A stretch of 43,622 nt of DNA from Nitrospirota bacterium (GCA_023476565.1 JAMCVZ010000036.1:1-43622); one strand, 5' to 3'; shown: positions 1-8,729, numbered from the stretch's first letter. Numbers and translations are program-made. The notes: generated from the sequence alone by a model not told the origin.

Positions 1-137
1 CGTCTTAAAATCCACTCCCGCATCGCGCATTATTTTCTCTTTTCACTTTTCATCACCCTCTTCACTTCCCTATCAAAATCGCTTTCAAACTCCATGTCCT
101 GAACCACTCTTTTTTATTGGCATTCTTTGAACGCCTT
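1..137 (-). other. Left-edge DNA with tiny minus-strand ORFs, unresolved
   Basis: No gene can be named here. Reading the minus strand, a 21-codon ORF starts with ATG at 95 and ends with TAA at 32-30. That stop overlaps an ATG at 30-28 (TAATG), which opens a frame running off the window edge (MRDAGVDFKT). The stop-start overlap would suit translational coupling, and the frame could be the first ten codons of a real gene. A further 18-codon ORF overlaps the stop of the neighbouring Schlafen-like gene. All of this could equally be degraded sequence. Confidence 0.2.
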
Positions 138-1499
138 TCATTTCTTCACCACTTCCCAGTAACCTCCCTTGGCAGGGCCAATGCGTTTAAGAATGCCATC
201 CTGTTTAAGTTTCGCAAGCTGTTTTTCTACAGCCCTCAATGAGAGGCCTATATTTTTAGCTATTTCTTTTGCGCTTATGCTCTTATTTTCTTTTATAGCT
301 TCAAGGATTTTCACCGAACTTTTCACCGAACTTTTCACCGAACTTTTTGCCCCCTTTTCACCCAACTTCGTGCGCGGGACAAGTCCTGTCTTCTTGCCCT
401 CAAAATAACTCTTCCGCCTAAATGTAGTAATGAACTTAGTACCCACCTCGCTGAACTCAGTATCCGGCTCTTTTGAGAGTATCAGCTTTATGCCCCTTCC
501 CCATTTTTCTATGAAATGAACGCGGTGAAGCAATTCGGCAATCAACTCGTTTCTTCTCTCTGAAACCATCTTTGTCCTGATAGCTTCAATGGTCAAGCCG
601 CCATAAAGCAGCCCGGGGCTCCTTATTTCAACCCTGTCTTTAAAGACAGCAATATTTACGGAGTCGAATTCGCGGTAATCCCTATGACAAAAAGCGTTGA
701 TTATTGCCTCTCTGAAAGCCGCCTTGTCAATCTCAGGCACATCTATCCTTCTCAGACCCTCCAGCCGCATACCGATATGAATGTTTTTCAGAATGTATTC
801 CTCAGCTTTTTCGATCAGGGAGAAGAGGTCTCCTTCAAAATCCTGCATATCAATAGTGAACGATGTGTCTGTCGTGCCGAAAACAGCGCATCTGAGCCGG
901 GCGTTTGGGAAAAATGCCTGCGGTTTTTTTGCAAACAAGATTACGGCGGTATTGAGGAGCTTTCCATCGGATATAAGCCTTAATTTTTCAAGGGCATTGC
1001 CGACAGTATCATGTCTCAGCCCCGAGCTTTTTAAAAAAGACTTAACTTTGTTTGCGCTTATGTCTGCGAACTTTGCTTCTTTACAAATGTCAGTATCCCA
1101 TCTTAATTTATCCTTATTCTTTCCGAGAATCAGCTTTTCAAGTTCCTTAGCGCTTAATTGCCGGTCTTCATCAGCAACCCTGATATATGCCCTGCCATAT
1201 GCAAAATAGGGAATATCATTTCCCTTGAACCTGACTTTGATGCATGCTTTTCCGTCTATCTGAATATGGCTTATGTGAGGATAGATTTTGGGTTCAATAT
1301 TGTCAGCAATGGATTTTGATACATCACGGATTGTTTTTTCGGTTACATTTTTCCCGATAACAACCCCGTTGTTTTTAATTCCGAAAAATAATTCCCCGTG
1401 TTGATGTTTATTGAGGATTGCCGCTATAGATATGATCGCCTCTTTAATCTCAGAGGTGGTTTTTTTTAGTTCCAATGTTTCGGATTCAATAAATTTCAT
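138..1499 (-). CDS. AlbA_2 (Schlafen-like) ATP-binding regulator-type protein
   Basis: A 453-residue protein. The N-terminus (about residues 1-120, with ESETLELKK and ELFFGIKNNG) matches the AlbA_2 putative nucleic-acid-binding domain. The middle (about 240-350, with INAFCHRDY and EKWGRGI) matches the GHKL-type ATPase-like module usual in this family. The C-terminus (about 400-445, KEIAKNIGLSLRAVEKQL) is a winged helix-turn-helix. Such proteins are widespread in prokaryotes and generally annotated as transcriptional regulators or ATP-binding proteins; no target is known for this one. A serine-valine-lysine repeat links ATPase and HTH regions. The gene stands alone, 111 bp from waaA's stop, so it looks like an accessory neighbour of the lipid A operon. 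Confidence 0.85.
   Translation of the reverse strand: MKFIESETLELKKTTSEIKEAIISIAAILNKHQHGELFFGIKNNGVVIGKNVTEKTIRDVSKSIADNIEPKIYPHISHIQIDGKACIKVRFKGNDIPYFAYGRAYIRVADEDRQLSAKELEKLILGKNKDKLRWDTDICKEAKFADISANKVKSFLKSSGLRHDTVGNALEKLRLISDGKLLNTAVILFAKKPQAFFPNARLRCAVFGTTDTSFTIDMQDFEGDLFSLIEKAEEYILKNIHIGMRLEGLRRIDVPEIDKAAFREAIINAFCHRDYREFDSVNIAVFKDRVEIRSPGLLYGGLTIEAIRTKMVSERRNELIAELLHRVHFIEKWGRGIKLILSKEPDTEFSEVGTKFITTFRRKSYFEGKKTGLVPRTKLGEKGAKSSVKSSVKSSVKILEAIKENKSISAKEIAKNIGLSLRAVEKQLAKLKQDGILKRIGPAKGGYWEVVKK
311..346 (+). repeat. Three perfect 12-bp tandem repeats inside the AlbA_2 gene
   Basis: Unit TCACCGAACTTT occurs three times in a row (311-322, 323-334, 335-346). On the coding strand it gives repeated S-S-V-K in the linker before the HTH domain. 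The unit is a multiple of three, so copy-number change would lengthen or shorten the linker without a frameshift. Confidence 0.9.
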
Positions 1500-1610
1500 A
1501 TTCCAGTTATGTCAACAATACTGCTTTATATCAAGCGATTCGCCGTTCATCTGTTTCCTTTATTTCTTAAACAAAATCCTACCATAATTCTTTGTTTTTT
1601 AGAACATGTA

Positions 1611-2933
1611 TCATAAATATTTCTCGATGATCTCCACTGCCCTCTCTGTGGCGCCTGCGTTTTTTTCGTAAAGTCCTTTTGCGACCTTCCCCATATCAGA
1701 CATCCTGTCAGGAGAATCAAGCAGGTCCTTGAGTATTTTATAAAGATTGGAACTGTCGGCTTCCAACGCTCCTTTGCTTTTATAAAAATTATCAATAAAC
1801 GGAAAGTTCTCCATATGAGGGCCGCAGACAATAGCCCTTTCCCAATACGCGGGCTCAAGGGGGTTTTGCCCGCCGTGCCCGATAAAGCTTCCACCCATGA
1901 CAGCGATATCGGATGCGCCGTAAACAGATGAGAGCTCCCCCATAACATCGAGAATGACAACAAGACCGCCTGAAGCCCGCCGGTCGTCGGCTGGCGACCG
2001 TCTATCGTCAATTGCATTTTCGTCAAAGACTGCTTTTGGACTGCCGGCTATCGACTGCCGACTGATTTCCGACCTCTTTACATATTCAAGCCCCCGCCGC
2101 TCCACCAATTCTTCCACCTCTTTGAACCGACCAGGATGCCGCGGCGCAATAATAAGGTTAAGCCGGGGGAAGTCGTTCTTTAATTTGATGTACGCATCAA
2201 GCACCACATCCTCTTCCGTCCTGTGCGTGCTCCCGGCAATTATGACAGGGCCTTTCAATGCCTTTGTCCATTCGGGAACAGGTGCGGACGGCCTTGTATC
2301 GAACTTAAAGCTGCCGATCACCCTGACTCTCTCCGGCTCGGCGCCGAGGGATCGAATCCTGTCCGCATATATCCTTTCCTGCATGCAGAGAAGGCTCACC
2401 TTTTTAAGTACATCCTTTATAAAGAATTTTAATTTCTTATAGCCGTTAAAGGACCTCTCCGATATCCTGCCGTTCAGCAACAGCACAGGGATGTTCAGTT
2501 CACTTAAAATCCTGATGGTGTTCGGCCAGAGTTCTGTTTCCATGATTATGAATGCGGACGGCCTGATACGCTTGACGGTATTATGTATTGCAAAGGGAAG
2601 ATCGAACGGCACATAAATAATCCCTGCACTATCTCCCATCCGCTCCATAGCAACTTTCCGGCCTGTATCCGTAACCGTTGAAATGACAATATCCAGGGAT
2701 GGATGCCTCTCTTTCAGCTTCTTAATCAGGGAAGCCGATGCTATTGCTTCACCGACCGAGACGGCATGGACCCAGATCAGAGGAGCGTTATGGGTGGCAA
2801 TTGACGGGTCGAGGAGGCCGAACCTCTCCCTTATCCACCGCCCCCGCAATTCCCTTGGCCGCTTCAGGTACTCAAAAGGCAGCAGGAAGGTCAGGACTAT
2901 GGAATAAAGTGCGCTATATAAAAAATTCAGCAT
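1611..2933 (-). CDS. waaA: 3-deoxy-D-manno-octulosonic acid (Kdo) transferase
   Basis: WaaA transfers Kdo from CMP-Kdo to the lipid IVA-type precursor on the inner face of the inner membrane. The 440-residue protein has an N-terminal hydrophobic anchor (about 1-20), the family segment LIWVHAVSVGEA (about 52-63), METELWPN (about 131-138), a GT-B C-terminal lobe and the conserved GGSFIGHGGQNPLEP stretch (about 345-360). It is the last gene of the minus-strand operon bamD-siroheme-gnnA-gnnB-lpxB-msbA-waaA, 62 bp after msbA. An extra hydrophilic stretch of about 30 residues, roughly 285-317, lies between the APRHPGR region and VVILD. It coincides with a 7-bp-periodic repeat in the DNA, and the reading frame stays open through it. 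Confidence 0.95.
   Translation of the reverse strand: MLNFLYSALYSIVLTFLLPFEYLKRPRELRGRWIRERFGLLDPSIATHNAPLIWVHAVSVGEAIASASLIKKLKERHPSLDIVISTVTDTGRKVAMERMGDSAGIIYVPFDLPFAIHNTVKRIRPSAFIIMETELWPNTIRILSELNIPVLLLNGRISERSFNGYKKLKFFIKDVLKKVSLLCMQERIYADRIRSLGAEPERVRVIGSFKFDTRPSAPVPEWTKALKGPVIIAGSTHRTEEDVVLDAYIKLKNDFPRLNLIIAPRHPGRFKEVEELVERRGLEYVKRSEISRQSIAGSPKAVFDENAIDDRRSPADDRRASGGLVVILDVMGELSSVYGASDIAVMGGSFIGHGGQNPLEPAYWERAIVCGPHMENFPFIDNFYKSKGALEADSSNLYKILKDLLDSPDRMSDMGKVAKGLYEKNAGATERAVEIIEKYL
1982..2075. repeat. 7-bp-periodic repeat insertion within waaA
   Basis: On the plus strand the left arm can be cut into heptads GGTCGTC GGCTGGC (1982-1995) and then GACCGTC, TATCGTC. The right arm reads CTATCGA CTGCCGA CTGATTT (2048-2068). 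The two arms are roughly inverted copies of each other. The block encodes the family-atypical hydrophilic linker of WaaA, so it resembles a small mobile or palindromic element fixed in frame. It shares the 7-bp period, but not the exact sequence, of the repeats at 5189, 15319 and 30879. Confidence 0.55.
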
Positions 2934-2995
2934 CGCCTGTTAGATTAGCATTTTATGAAAAGGGTTTACAGGAAGGATATATGCAGACCCGGGAA

Positions 2996-4732
2996 TTAAC
3001 CCGCTGACGACGCGAGCCGGAGGTCATACAGCTTTTTGTAGATACCGCCGTTTTTCAAAAGCTCGTCATGGGCCCCGATCTCCATTATCCTGCCTCTTTC
3101 GAGGACGATGATCCTGTCAGCCTTCTGCACCGTGGAGAGCCTGTGGGCAATGACAAACGTGGTCCTGTTTTCCATCAACGTGTCCAGGGCCATCTGGACA
3201 ATCATCTCGGATTCCGTGTCGAGAGACGAGGTCGCCTCATCGAGTATCAGGATGGCCGGGTTTTTCAATATGGCCCTCGCTATGGAAATTCTCTGCCGCT
3301 GTCCGCCTGAAATCATAACCCCTCTCTCTCCGATTACCGTATCGTATCCCCTGGGCAGCTCCAGGATAAAATCATGGGCATGGGATGCCCCGGCCGCCTT
3401 GATTATATCCTCCTCAGCGGCCTCAGGATTGCCGAAAGCTATGTTGGCCCTGACCGTATCGTTAAAGAGTATGATATCCTGGCTGACCAGCCCGATCTGC
3501 TTCCTCAGCGACGGAAGCGTAACTTCTGCGATATTAACCCCATCGATGAGGATTGTCCCGTCCGACGGATCATGGAACCGGGGGATGAGGTCGATTATGC
3601 TCGTCTTCCCTGCGCCGCTCCTGCCTACAATGGCTATGATTTCGCCCTTTTTAACCGTGAGATTTATATCGCTGAGCACGTAATTTTTTGAAGTGGGATA
3701 TTTAAAGGATACCCCCCTGAACTCAATATTATCCTCAAGCGGTGATAAGCGGACCGAGCCCTCGGATTCCTTTTCCCTGTAAAAGAGCTCGTCCAGTCTT
3801 TCGAGAAAGGCCTTGGCCTGCTGGATGCTGTTGTTTGCAGACGAGAGTCTCTTTGCAGGGGTATAGACCATGAAGATAGCGGCAAGAAAAGAGAAGAACT
3901 CTCCGGGAGTGATTACATTCTTCACCACCAGCCTTCCGCCGTACCACAGTACAAAGGCTATCCCCAGCCCCCCGACCACCTCCATCATCAGGGAGGTAAA
4001 TTCTATGATCCTTGTCGAGCGCATCAGTTCCCGGTAATACCCCTGGTTCCTGTCCATGAAGATTTTCGCCAGAGCCCCTTCCCTTCCGAAAATCTTGACC
4101 ATCTTTATCCCGGAAAAAGTCTCGGTGAGAAATTCTGTGATGAGAGAGATCTTTTTCTGTCCCTCTGTGCTGACCTTTTTCAATCTCTTGCCGAGCTTTC
4201 TGGTGCCGTAAAAGGCGGCGGGAAGAACGGTTATTGAAATAAGCGCCAGGTCCCATCTCCGGTAAAAGGCAACAGTGAGCAGGACGATTACCGTTGCGGA
4301 TTCGACAAAAACATCTTTGATGGAATAGGCAAGAAGGCCCTGGAGCTGTCCCGCGTCGTTTATAACCCGCGATAAGAGCAATCCGGAGGATTCCTTTTTA
4401 AACTCATTGACGGGAAGAAATAGTATATGCTGGTAGAGGCTGTTCCTTATGTCTCTCATCACCTTGGCGCCCGCTGATCTCATCAGGTATGACTGGAAGA
4501 ATGAAAAGAGACCCCTTAAAAGATAGAGCACCAGTATCCCGAACGGCAGTATCGCCAGAAGGGTCGCGTCTTTCTTTACAAAAATTCCGTCAAGGGCGGG
4601 TTTAACGAGCCAGGCGAGACCGCCGTTGAGCCCTGATATAATGAGGCTCAGGACGGCGGCAGCAGCGAGTCTTGCCCAGTAGGGCCTTACAAGATAGACT
4701 ATTCTCTTTAATATTCCGGCACCCTTATCCAT
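2996..4732 (-). CDS. msbA: Lipid A export ABC transporter, MsbA type
   Basis: A 578-residue half-transporter that should flip lipid A-core across the inner membrane using ATP as a homodimer. The N-terminal half (about 1-310) holds six predicted membrane helices of the ABC exporter type. The C-terminal ATPase domain has Walker A GRSGAGKTS (about 369-377), a Q-loop at VSQD, the signature ISGGQRQR (about 478-485), Walker B ILILDEATS and the H-loop IAHRLS. Its position between lpxB and waaA is the classic lipid A arrangement and favours MsbA over a general multidrug exporter. No strong ribosome binding site precedes the ATG; it starts 59 bp after lpxB ends. Confidence 0.95.
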   Translation of the reverse strand: MDKGAGILKRIVYLVRPYWARLAAAAVLSLIISGLNGGLAWLVKPALDGIFVKKDATLLAILPFGILVLYLLRGLFSFFQSYLMRSAGAKVMRDIRNSLYQHILFLPVNEFKKESSGLLLSRVINDAGQLQGLLAYSIKDVFVESATVIVLLTVAFYRRWDLALISITVLPAAFYGTRKLGKRLKKVSTEGQKKISLITEFLTETFSGIKMVKIFGREGALAKIFMDRNQGYYRELMRSTRIIEFTSLMMEVVGGLGIAFVLWYGGRLVVKNVITPGEFFSFLAAIFMVYTPAKRLSSANNSIQQAKAFLERLDELFYREKESEGSVRLSPLEDNIEFRGVSFKYPTSKNYVLSDINLTVKKGEIIAIVGRSGAGKTSIIDLIPRFHDPSDGTILIDGVNIAEVTLPSLRKQIGLVSQDIILFNDTVRANIAFGNPEAAEEDIIKAAGASHAHDFILELPRGYDTVIGERGVMISGGQRQRISIARAILKNPAILILDEATSSLDTESEMIVQMALDTLMENRTTFVIAHRLSTVQKADRIIVLERGRIMEIGAHDELLKNGGIYKKLYDLRLASSAG

Positions 4733-4791
4733 TTCAGCTTACCTGGCGCAAACCTATTCTATCACTCCAGGACCTCCGGATGTTTCTTTAT

Positions 4792-5994
4792 TTACCTTAT
4801 GACGAGTCCCTCGATTATTTCCAGCACCCTTAACGACGCCTTTTTATCAACGAACAATTTCCCGACCTTCTCCAACTGCGATACCATGTCATTCCTGTAT
4901 TCCGGCTCATCTAAAATCCTGGAAAGCTCTGCCGTTATATTAGCCTTATTCGCATTGCCCTGCAGCAGCTCTCTGATACGCAATCCGGAATCATCCCTCA
5001 CCGATTTGCCGAGGAGGATATTCACAAGGGAAATATGTTCAACCTTGATGATAAGCTTCCCGATCAGATAGGTGAGCGGGGATATTTTGTACACAACCAC
5101 CATAGGCACTTTGAGAAGCGCCGCCTGAAGCGTTGATGTGCCCGATGCAATGACAGCAGCATCCGAAGCAAGGAGCGCCTTTATCGGGTGACGAGTGACG
5201 AGTAGCGAGTGGCTGGTAAATACTTCCAGCTCGTTATGCATTACGGATAACACGTTACTGCCCAGGTTCGGGGCAACGGGGATAATGAACTGGAAATCAG
5301 GATAAAGTCTTTGCATCTCCGTTGTCACTCCCCTCATTACGGGGAGAAGTTTTGCTACTTCATGGGGCCTGCTCCCCGGCATAAGCGCCATTACAGGTTT
5401 GTCCGGTATGAGTCCAAGCTCTCTTCTAACCTTCTTCTTCAATTCCCCGGCGCCGAGATCCTGGATGCCGTATCCCAGGCCCTGCAGTTCTTCCCTGATT
5501 TCATCCATAACAGGATGCCCGACAAATTCACACGGGATATCGGCAGTCCTGTATATTTCCTCTTCAAAAGGGAGGATGACAGCCATCCTGTCGACGAGCT
5601 TCCCGATAACCTTTACCCTGTTTTTCCGCCATGCCCATACCTGCGGGCTCACATAGTAAAGGATTTTGATCCCGGATTTTTTAGCCTCCCGCGCAACCCT
5701 CATATTAAAATCGGGATAATCGATAAGGACAAGGACCTGGGGCTTGAATGTCCGGAGGGCGGCAACGGCCCGCTCATAGGTCTTTTTAATGTCACGGTAT
5801 GTCTTTAGGGATTCCGCGAGACCGAAGGCGCTGGAGATTCCGGATATAAGCTTTACCCCCGCAGAGTGCATCCTGGCTCCCCCGACGCCGATAATATCGG
5901 TTCCCGGATTATGCCCTTTCAGCGCCCCGGCAAGAAAGGCGCCATACAATTCGCCGGAGCTCTCCCCTGATATTATCATCACCCTTTCAAGCAT
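4792..5994 (-). CDS. lpxB: Lipid A disaccharide synthase
   Basis: LpxB joins a UDP-diacyl sugar with lipid X to form the lipid A disaccharide on the cytoplasmic membrane face (GT19). The 400-residue protein shows the N-terminal IISGESSGELYGA motif, YYVSPQVWAWR, FVGHPVMDE, PGSRPHEV and SGTSTLQAAL, all family hallmarks. The start at 5994 overlaps the upstream aminotransferase by 16 bp, and an in-frame ATG at 5979 is an alternative. About a dozen residues around TSHSLLVTRHP, near residues 262-272, are encoded by a perfect heptad repeat and look like an insertion just before the conserved SGT region. With gnnA and gnnB upstream, the substrate sugar is probably the 3-amino analogue. Confidence 0.95.
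   Translation of the reverse strand: MLERVMIISGESSGELYGAFLAGALKGHNPGTDIIGVGGARMHSAGVKLISGISSAFGLAESLKTYRDIKKTYERAVAALRTFKPQVLVLIDYPDFNMRVAREAKKSGIKILYYVSPQVWAWRKNRVKVIGKLVDRMAVILPFEEEIYRTADIPCEFVGHPVMDEIREELQGLGYGIQDLGAGELKKKVRRELGLIPDKPVMALMPGSRPHEVAKLLPVMRGVTTEMQRLYPDFQFIIPVAPNLGSNVLSVMHNELEVFTSHSLLVTRHPIKALLASDAAVIASGTSTLQAALLKVPMVVVYKISPLTYLIGKLIIKVEHISLVNILLGKSVRDDSGLRIRELLQGNANKANITAELSRILDEPEYRNDMVSQLEKVGKLFVDKKASLRVLEIIEGLVIR
5189..5216. repeat. Heptad repeat (TGACGAG family) inside lpxB
   Basis: Plus-strand sequence reads TGACGAG (5189-5195), TGACGAG (5196-5202), TAGCGAG (5203-5209), TGGCTGG (5210-5216). The same kind of heptads fill the intergenic spaces at 15319-15390 and 30879-30940, yet here they are translated in frame within LpxB. 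Confidence 0.8.
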
Positions 5995-7082
5995 CGGTGG
6001 ATTACATCCGAGGCATATTTTATATCCGCCTCATCGAGTTCAGGATACATGGGCAGTGAAAGCACTTCCCGTGCGGCCTGCTCCGCCACGGGAAAGCTCC
6101 CTTCCCTGTGCCCCAGAAAATTCAAGGCCTCCTGCAGGTGGAGGGGGATGGGATAATATACAACCGAAGACACTCCGTGCTCCCTAAGCTGCTGCTGGAT
6201 GAAATCCCTTTGGGGGTTTCTGATGGTGTATTGATGGTATACATGATAAGCCCCATCCTTCTCGATGGGACAGGTGACTATATCAGACAGCAACCGGGTA
6301 TAAAGAGCGGCCTTCTCACGCCTCTTCCTGTTGTATTCATCGATCCTCTTGAACTTGACAAGGAGGACCCCTGCCTGCATCTCGTCGAGCCTGCTGTTGT
6401 ATCCAAGGCACTCATGCCTGTATCCGCCCCTGGAGCCGTGGTTTCTCAGCTTTTTTATTGTATCGGCCAGTTGGGGTTCGTTAAGGACAATCATTCCGCC
6501 GTCGCCGTACGCCCCCAGGTTCTTGCTCGGATAAAAGCTGAAGCATCCCGCATCGCCGAATCCCCCCGTCTTTATCCCGTCCAGGGAAGCGCCGAATGAC
6601 TGGGCGCAGTCCTCCACCACCTTCAGGCCGCTGCCCGCCGCAATATCCATTACGGCCTTCATGTCGGCAGGATGACCGAAAAGGTGGACGGGCACGATCG
6701 CTTTCGTATTTTTTGTTATTTTTTTCTCCAATCGGGATACATCGATGTTATACGTGTCCGGCTCGATATCGATGAGTACCGGCTTTGCGCCCGCATACAA
6801 AATCGCCTCGACCGTTGCGAAAAACGTGAACGGCGTTGTAATGACCTCATCCCCCTCACCGATCCCGAGGGCCTTGAGAGAAAGGTGAAGGGCGTCCGTG
6901 CCGGAAGCAACGCCGATGGCCTCTTTCACACGGTGATACTCCCTGATCCCCTGCTCCAGCTCGGAAACCCGCTTGCCGAGGACATATTGAGAGCTCTCGA
7001 GCACCTCATCTATCATGAAGAGAATTTCCTCTTTGATCTCCAGATATTGTCTTTTTAAATCGATCATCGGTTTCATATTCAT
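5979..7082 (-). CDS. gnnB: DegT/DnrJ/EryC1-type nucleotide-sugar aminotransferase, GnnB-like
   Basis: A PLP-dependent sugar aminotransferase of 367 residues. The fold-type I signature is clear: GTDALHLSL, TTPFTFFATVEAI, EDCAQSFGA and the lysine of SFYPSKNLGAYGDGG that should bind PLP. The start was set at ATG 7082, which overlaps the stop of the upstream Gfo/Idh gene (ATGA); a longer frame to 7184 adds only residues unlike the family. Next to a Gfo/Idh oxidoreductase and lpxB it fits GnnB, which with GnnA converts UDP-GlcNAc to UDP-GlcNAc3N for amide-linked lipid A. The enzyme class is certain. The GnnB assignment rests on gene context, since many DegT proteins act on other keto-sugars. Confidence 0.8.
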   Translation of the reverse strand: MNMKPMIDLKRQYLEIKEEILFMIDEVLESSQYVLGKRVSELEQGIREYHRVKEAIGVASGTDALHLSLKALGIGEGDEVITTPFTFFATVEAILYAGAKPVLIDIEPDTYNIDVSRLEKKITKNTKAIVPVHLFGHPADMKAVMDIAAGSGLKVVEDCAQSFGASLDGIKTGGFGDAGCFSFYPSKNLGAYGDGGMIVLNEPQLADTIKKLRNHGSRGGYRHECLGYNSRLDEMQAGVLLVKFKRIDEYNRKRREKAALYTRLLSDIVTCPIEKDGAYHVYHQYTIRNPQRDFIQQQLREHGVSSVVYYPIPLHLQEALNFLGHREGSFPVAEQAAREVLSLPMYPELDEADIKYASDVIHRCLKG

Positions 7083-8008
7083 ACCCACCCCTGTTTTATC
7101 TGTTCTCCTATCTGTAAGGCGACCTTCAGCGCGTTGCGCCCTTTTATTGCGCAGACCCTCGGCCTGCTCCGCTTTCCGATGCATTCCATAAAATCCCTGA
7201 GTTCCTCTTTCAGCGGCTCTTTCCTAACAACACTCATGGACTCATGCCGGATCGTGTCGCCATCCCTGAAGAACCTCTTTATCTCCATGTCCTGGTAGTC
7301 CACAACAAGATACGACTCCTCCTGAAAGATGGTGAGCTTTCTGGACTTGCCGGAAGATATCCTGCTCGCCGTAAAGAGCGCATGAGTACCGTCAAACTCA
7401 AGCCAGGCCTTCGCAAAATCGATATTCCCGGTAAGCACCCTGGTCCCTGCGGCCCTGATGCCGCTTACCGGCTTTCCATCCAGAAGGGAAAGCACGATGT
7501 CTATATCATGGATCATCAGATCTATGGTTATATCCACATCGATTCCCCTCCCTTGAAAGGGGGATAATCTTTCCGCCTCGATAAAAGTGGGGGCGTCCAG
7601 CAGCGGCTGCACCGCCGTAATAACAGGGTTGAAGCGCTCAAGGTGCCCTATCTGGATAAGTACCCCTGCATTCCCGGACGCGCGTATCAGTTCATCCGCC
7701 TCTTCGATGGTGGTGGTAATGGGTTTTTCGATCAGGATATCCTTGCCGGCTTCTATGCAGTCCATCGCTATTTTATAATGCAGCGTGGTAGGCGTGACAA
7801 TGCTGAAGGCATCCACCGCGCCGAAGGCGTCGCGGTAGTCGCCGAACGCTTCGCATCCATACTGCTGCGCTATTTCAGCGGCCCTCGCCTTATCCGTATC
7901 AGCTACGGCGGCAAGCCTGATGTGGCCGCATTCGCGGGCAAGCTCGGAAAATATCCTGGCGTGGTGCTGTCCGAGATAGCCGACTCCTATGACTCCGACA
8001 TTGATCAT
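7079..8008 (-). CDS. gnnA: Gfo/Idh/MocA oxidoreductase, GnnA-like
   Basis: A 309-residue NAD(P)-dependent sugar oxidoreductase. The Rossmann motif GVIGVGYLGQHHAR is at about residues 4-17, the family lysine sits in LIEKPITT (about 94-101), and DLMIHDIDI carries the conserved histidine region. In lipid A operons this family supplies GnnA, which oxidises the C3 hydroxyl of UDP-GlcNAc before GnnB aminates it. Gfo/Idh proteins beside lpxB are common in Gram-negative lineages outside the enterics. The gene is 33 bp downstream of the siroheme gene and overlaps gnnB by 4 bp, indicating co-translation. Alternative: an unrelated sugar dehydrogenase carried in the operon. Confidence 0.75.
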   Translation of the reverse strand: MINVGVIGVGYLGQHHARIFSELARECGHIRLAAVADTDKARAAEIAQQYGCEAFGDYRDAFGAVDAFSIVTPTTLHYKIAMDCIEAGKDILIEKPITTTIEEADELIRASGNAGVLIQIGHLERFNPVITAVQPLLDAPTFIEAERLSPFQGRGIDVDITIDLMIHDIDIVLSLLDGKPVSGIRAAGTRVLTGNIDFAKAWLEFDGTHALFTASRISSGKSRKLTIFQEESYLVVDYQDMEIKRFFRDGDTIRHESMSVVRKEPLKEELRDFMECIGKRSRPRVCAIKGRNALKVALQIGEQIKQGWV

Positions 8009-8041
8009 AATTCAAAATTGCGGAATTCAATATTCCTGATT

Positions 8042-8689
8042 TTACTTTTGACTTTCAGCCTTTGCATGGCGCATTCTTTTCATTATCATCTTCTTCGCCT
8101 CCCTGAGTCCTTTTTCCCTGAGAACAGCGAAGCACTCTTCCGAGGCAACTCCCTTGAGGAAACTTTCCCTTATGGTTTTATCGGTAATTTCTTTTACCGC
8201 CCTTGTGCGGAGCCCTTTTAAGAAACCGAGGAACAGGCCGAAACCCTTTCCGTAAATCACCTCAAGCTCTTTCCTGATCGCCTTTGCTGCGGCGGGGCTT
8301 GCGCCCGACGTCGATACAGCAATGGTCAACGGCCCTCTTTTCACAAGAGAGGGAACTATAAAATTAGCCTGTTCCGGCCTGTCGGCCACATTTACAAGGC
8401 AAGGGGCGTCATGGGAGATCCGGGCGTTCACCCGTACGTCCGATGTTGCGGCGACAGCCAGGAATATGCCTTTCAGGTCTCCCTTTCTGTACTCCCTTTC
8501 TATATGCTCTATGCCGCCCTTGCTCTTCTGCTTCTCGAGGGTCCGGGTAATTGCAGGGCTTATTACTTTAACCCTGGCTCCTGAGCGGAGGAGGGACAGG
8601 ACTTTCCGTTCAGCAACTTTGCCCCCTCCGACAACGGCGCACCGCTTTCCTTTAAGGTTTACGAAGGCAGGATAGTAAAGAGAATTCAC
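8042..8689 (-). CDS. Precorrin-2 dehydrogenase / sirohydrochlorin ferrochelatase (CysG N-terminal type)
   Basis: A Met8/CysG-N-like protein that should oxidise precorrin-2 with NAD+ and may insert iron to give sirohaem. Visible features are YYPAFVNLKGKRCAVVGGG with the dinucleotide-binding glycines, NVADRPEQANFIVPSL, and the VSTSGASPAAAK segment. The chosen start is GTG 8689, because the protein then begins just before YYPAFVNLKGK as family members do. A frame opened by TTG at 8761 would add 24 unrelated residues overlapping the bamD end. The role in an envelope operon is not obvious. Sirohaem or haem d1 precursors could serve sulfite or nitrite reductases elsewhere. Confidence 0.85.
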   Translation of the reverse strand: MNSLYYPAFVNLKGKRCAVVGGGKVAERKVLSLLRSGARVKVISPAITRTLEKQKSKGGIEHIEREYRKGDLKGIFLAVAATSDVRVNARISHDAPCLVNVADRPEQANFIVPSLVKRGPLTIAVSTSGASPAAAKAIRKELEVIYGKGFGLFLGFLKGLRTRAVKEITDKTIRESFLKGVASEECFAVLREKGLREAKKMIMKRMRHAKAESQK

Positions 8690-8729
8690 AATGCATACCG
8701 GCCCCTGAGAAATGTTATCCCAAAGCCTC

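Noticed and set aside
1547-2026. 159-codon minus-strand frame overlapping waaA
   Set aside because: It is an alternative frame of the waaA 3' half; its start falls in the repeat block and the protein has no recognisable domain.
7083-7184. Upstream extension of the gnnB frame
   Set aside because: The 34 extra residues are arginine- and glutamate-rich, overlap the gnnA end and do not resemble the aminotransferase family; the ATGA overlap start is better.
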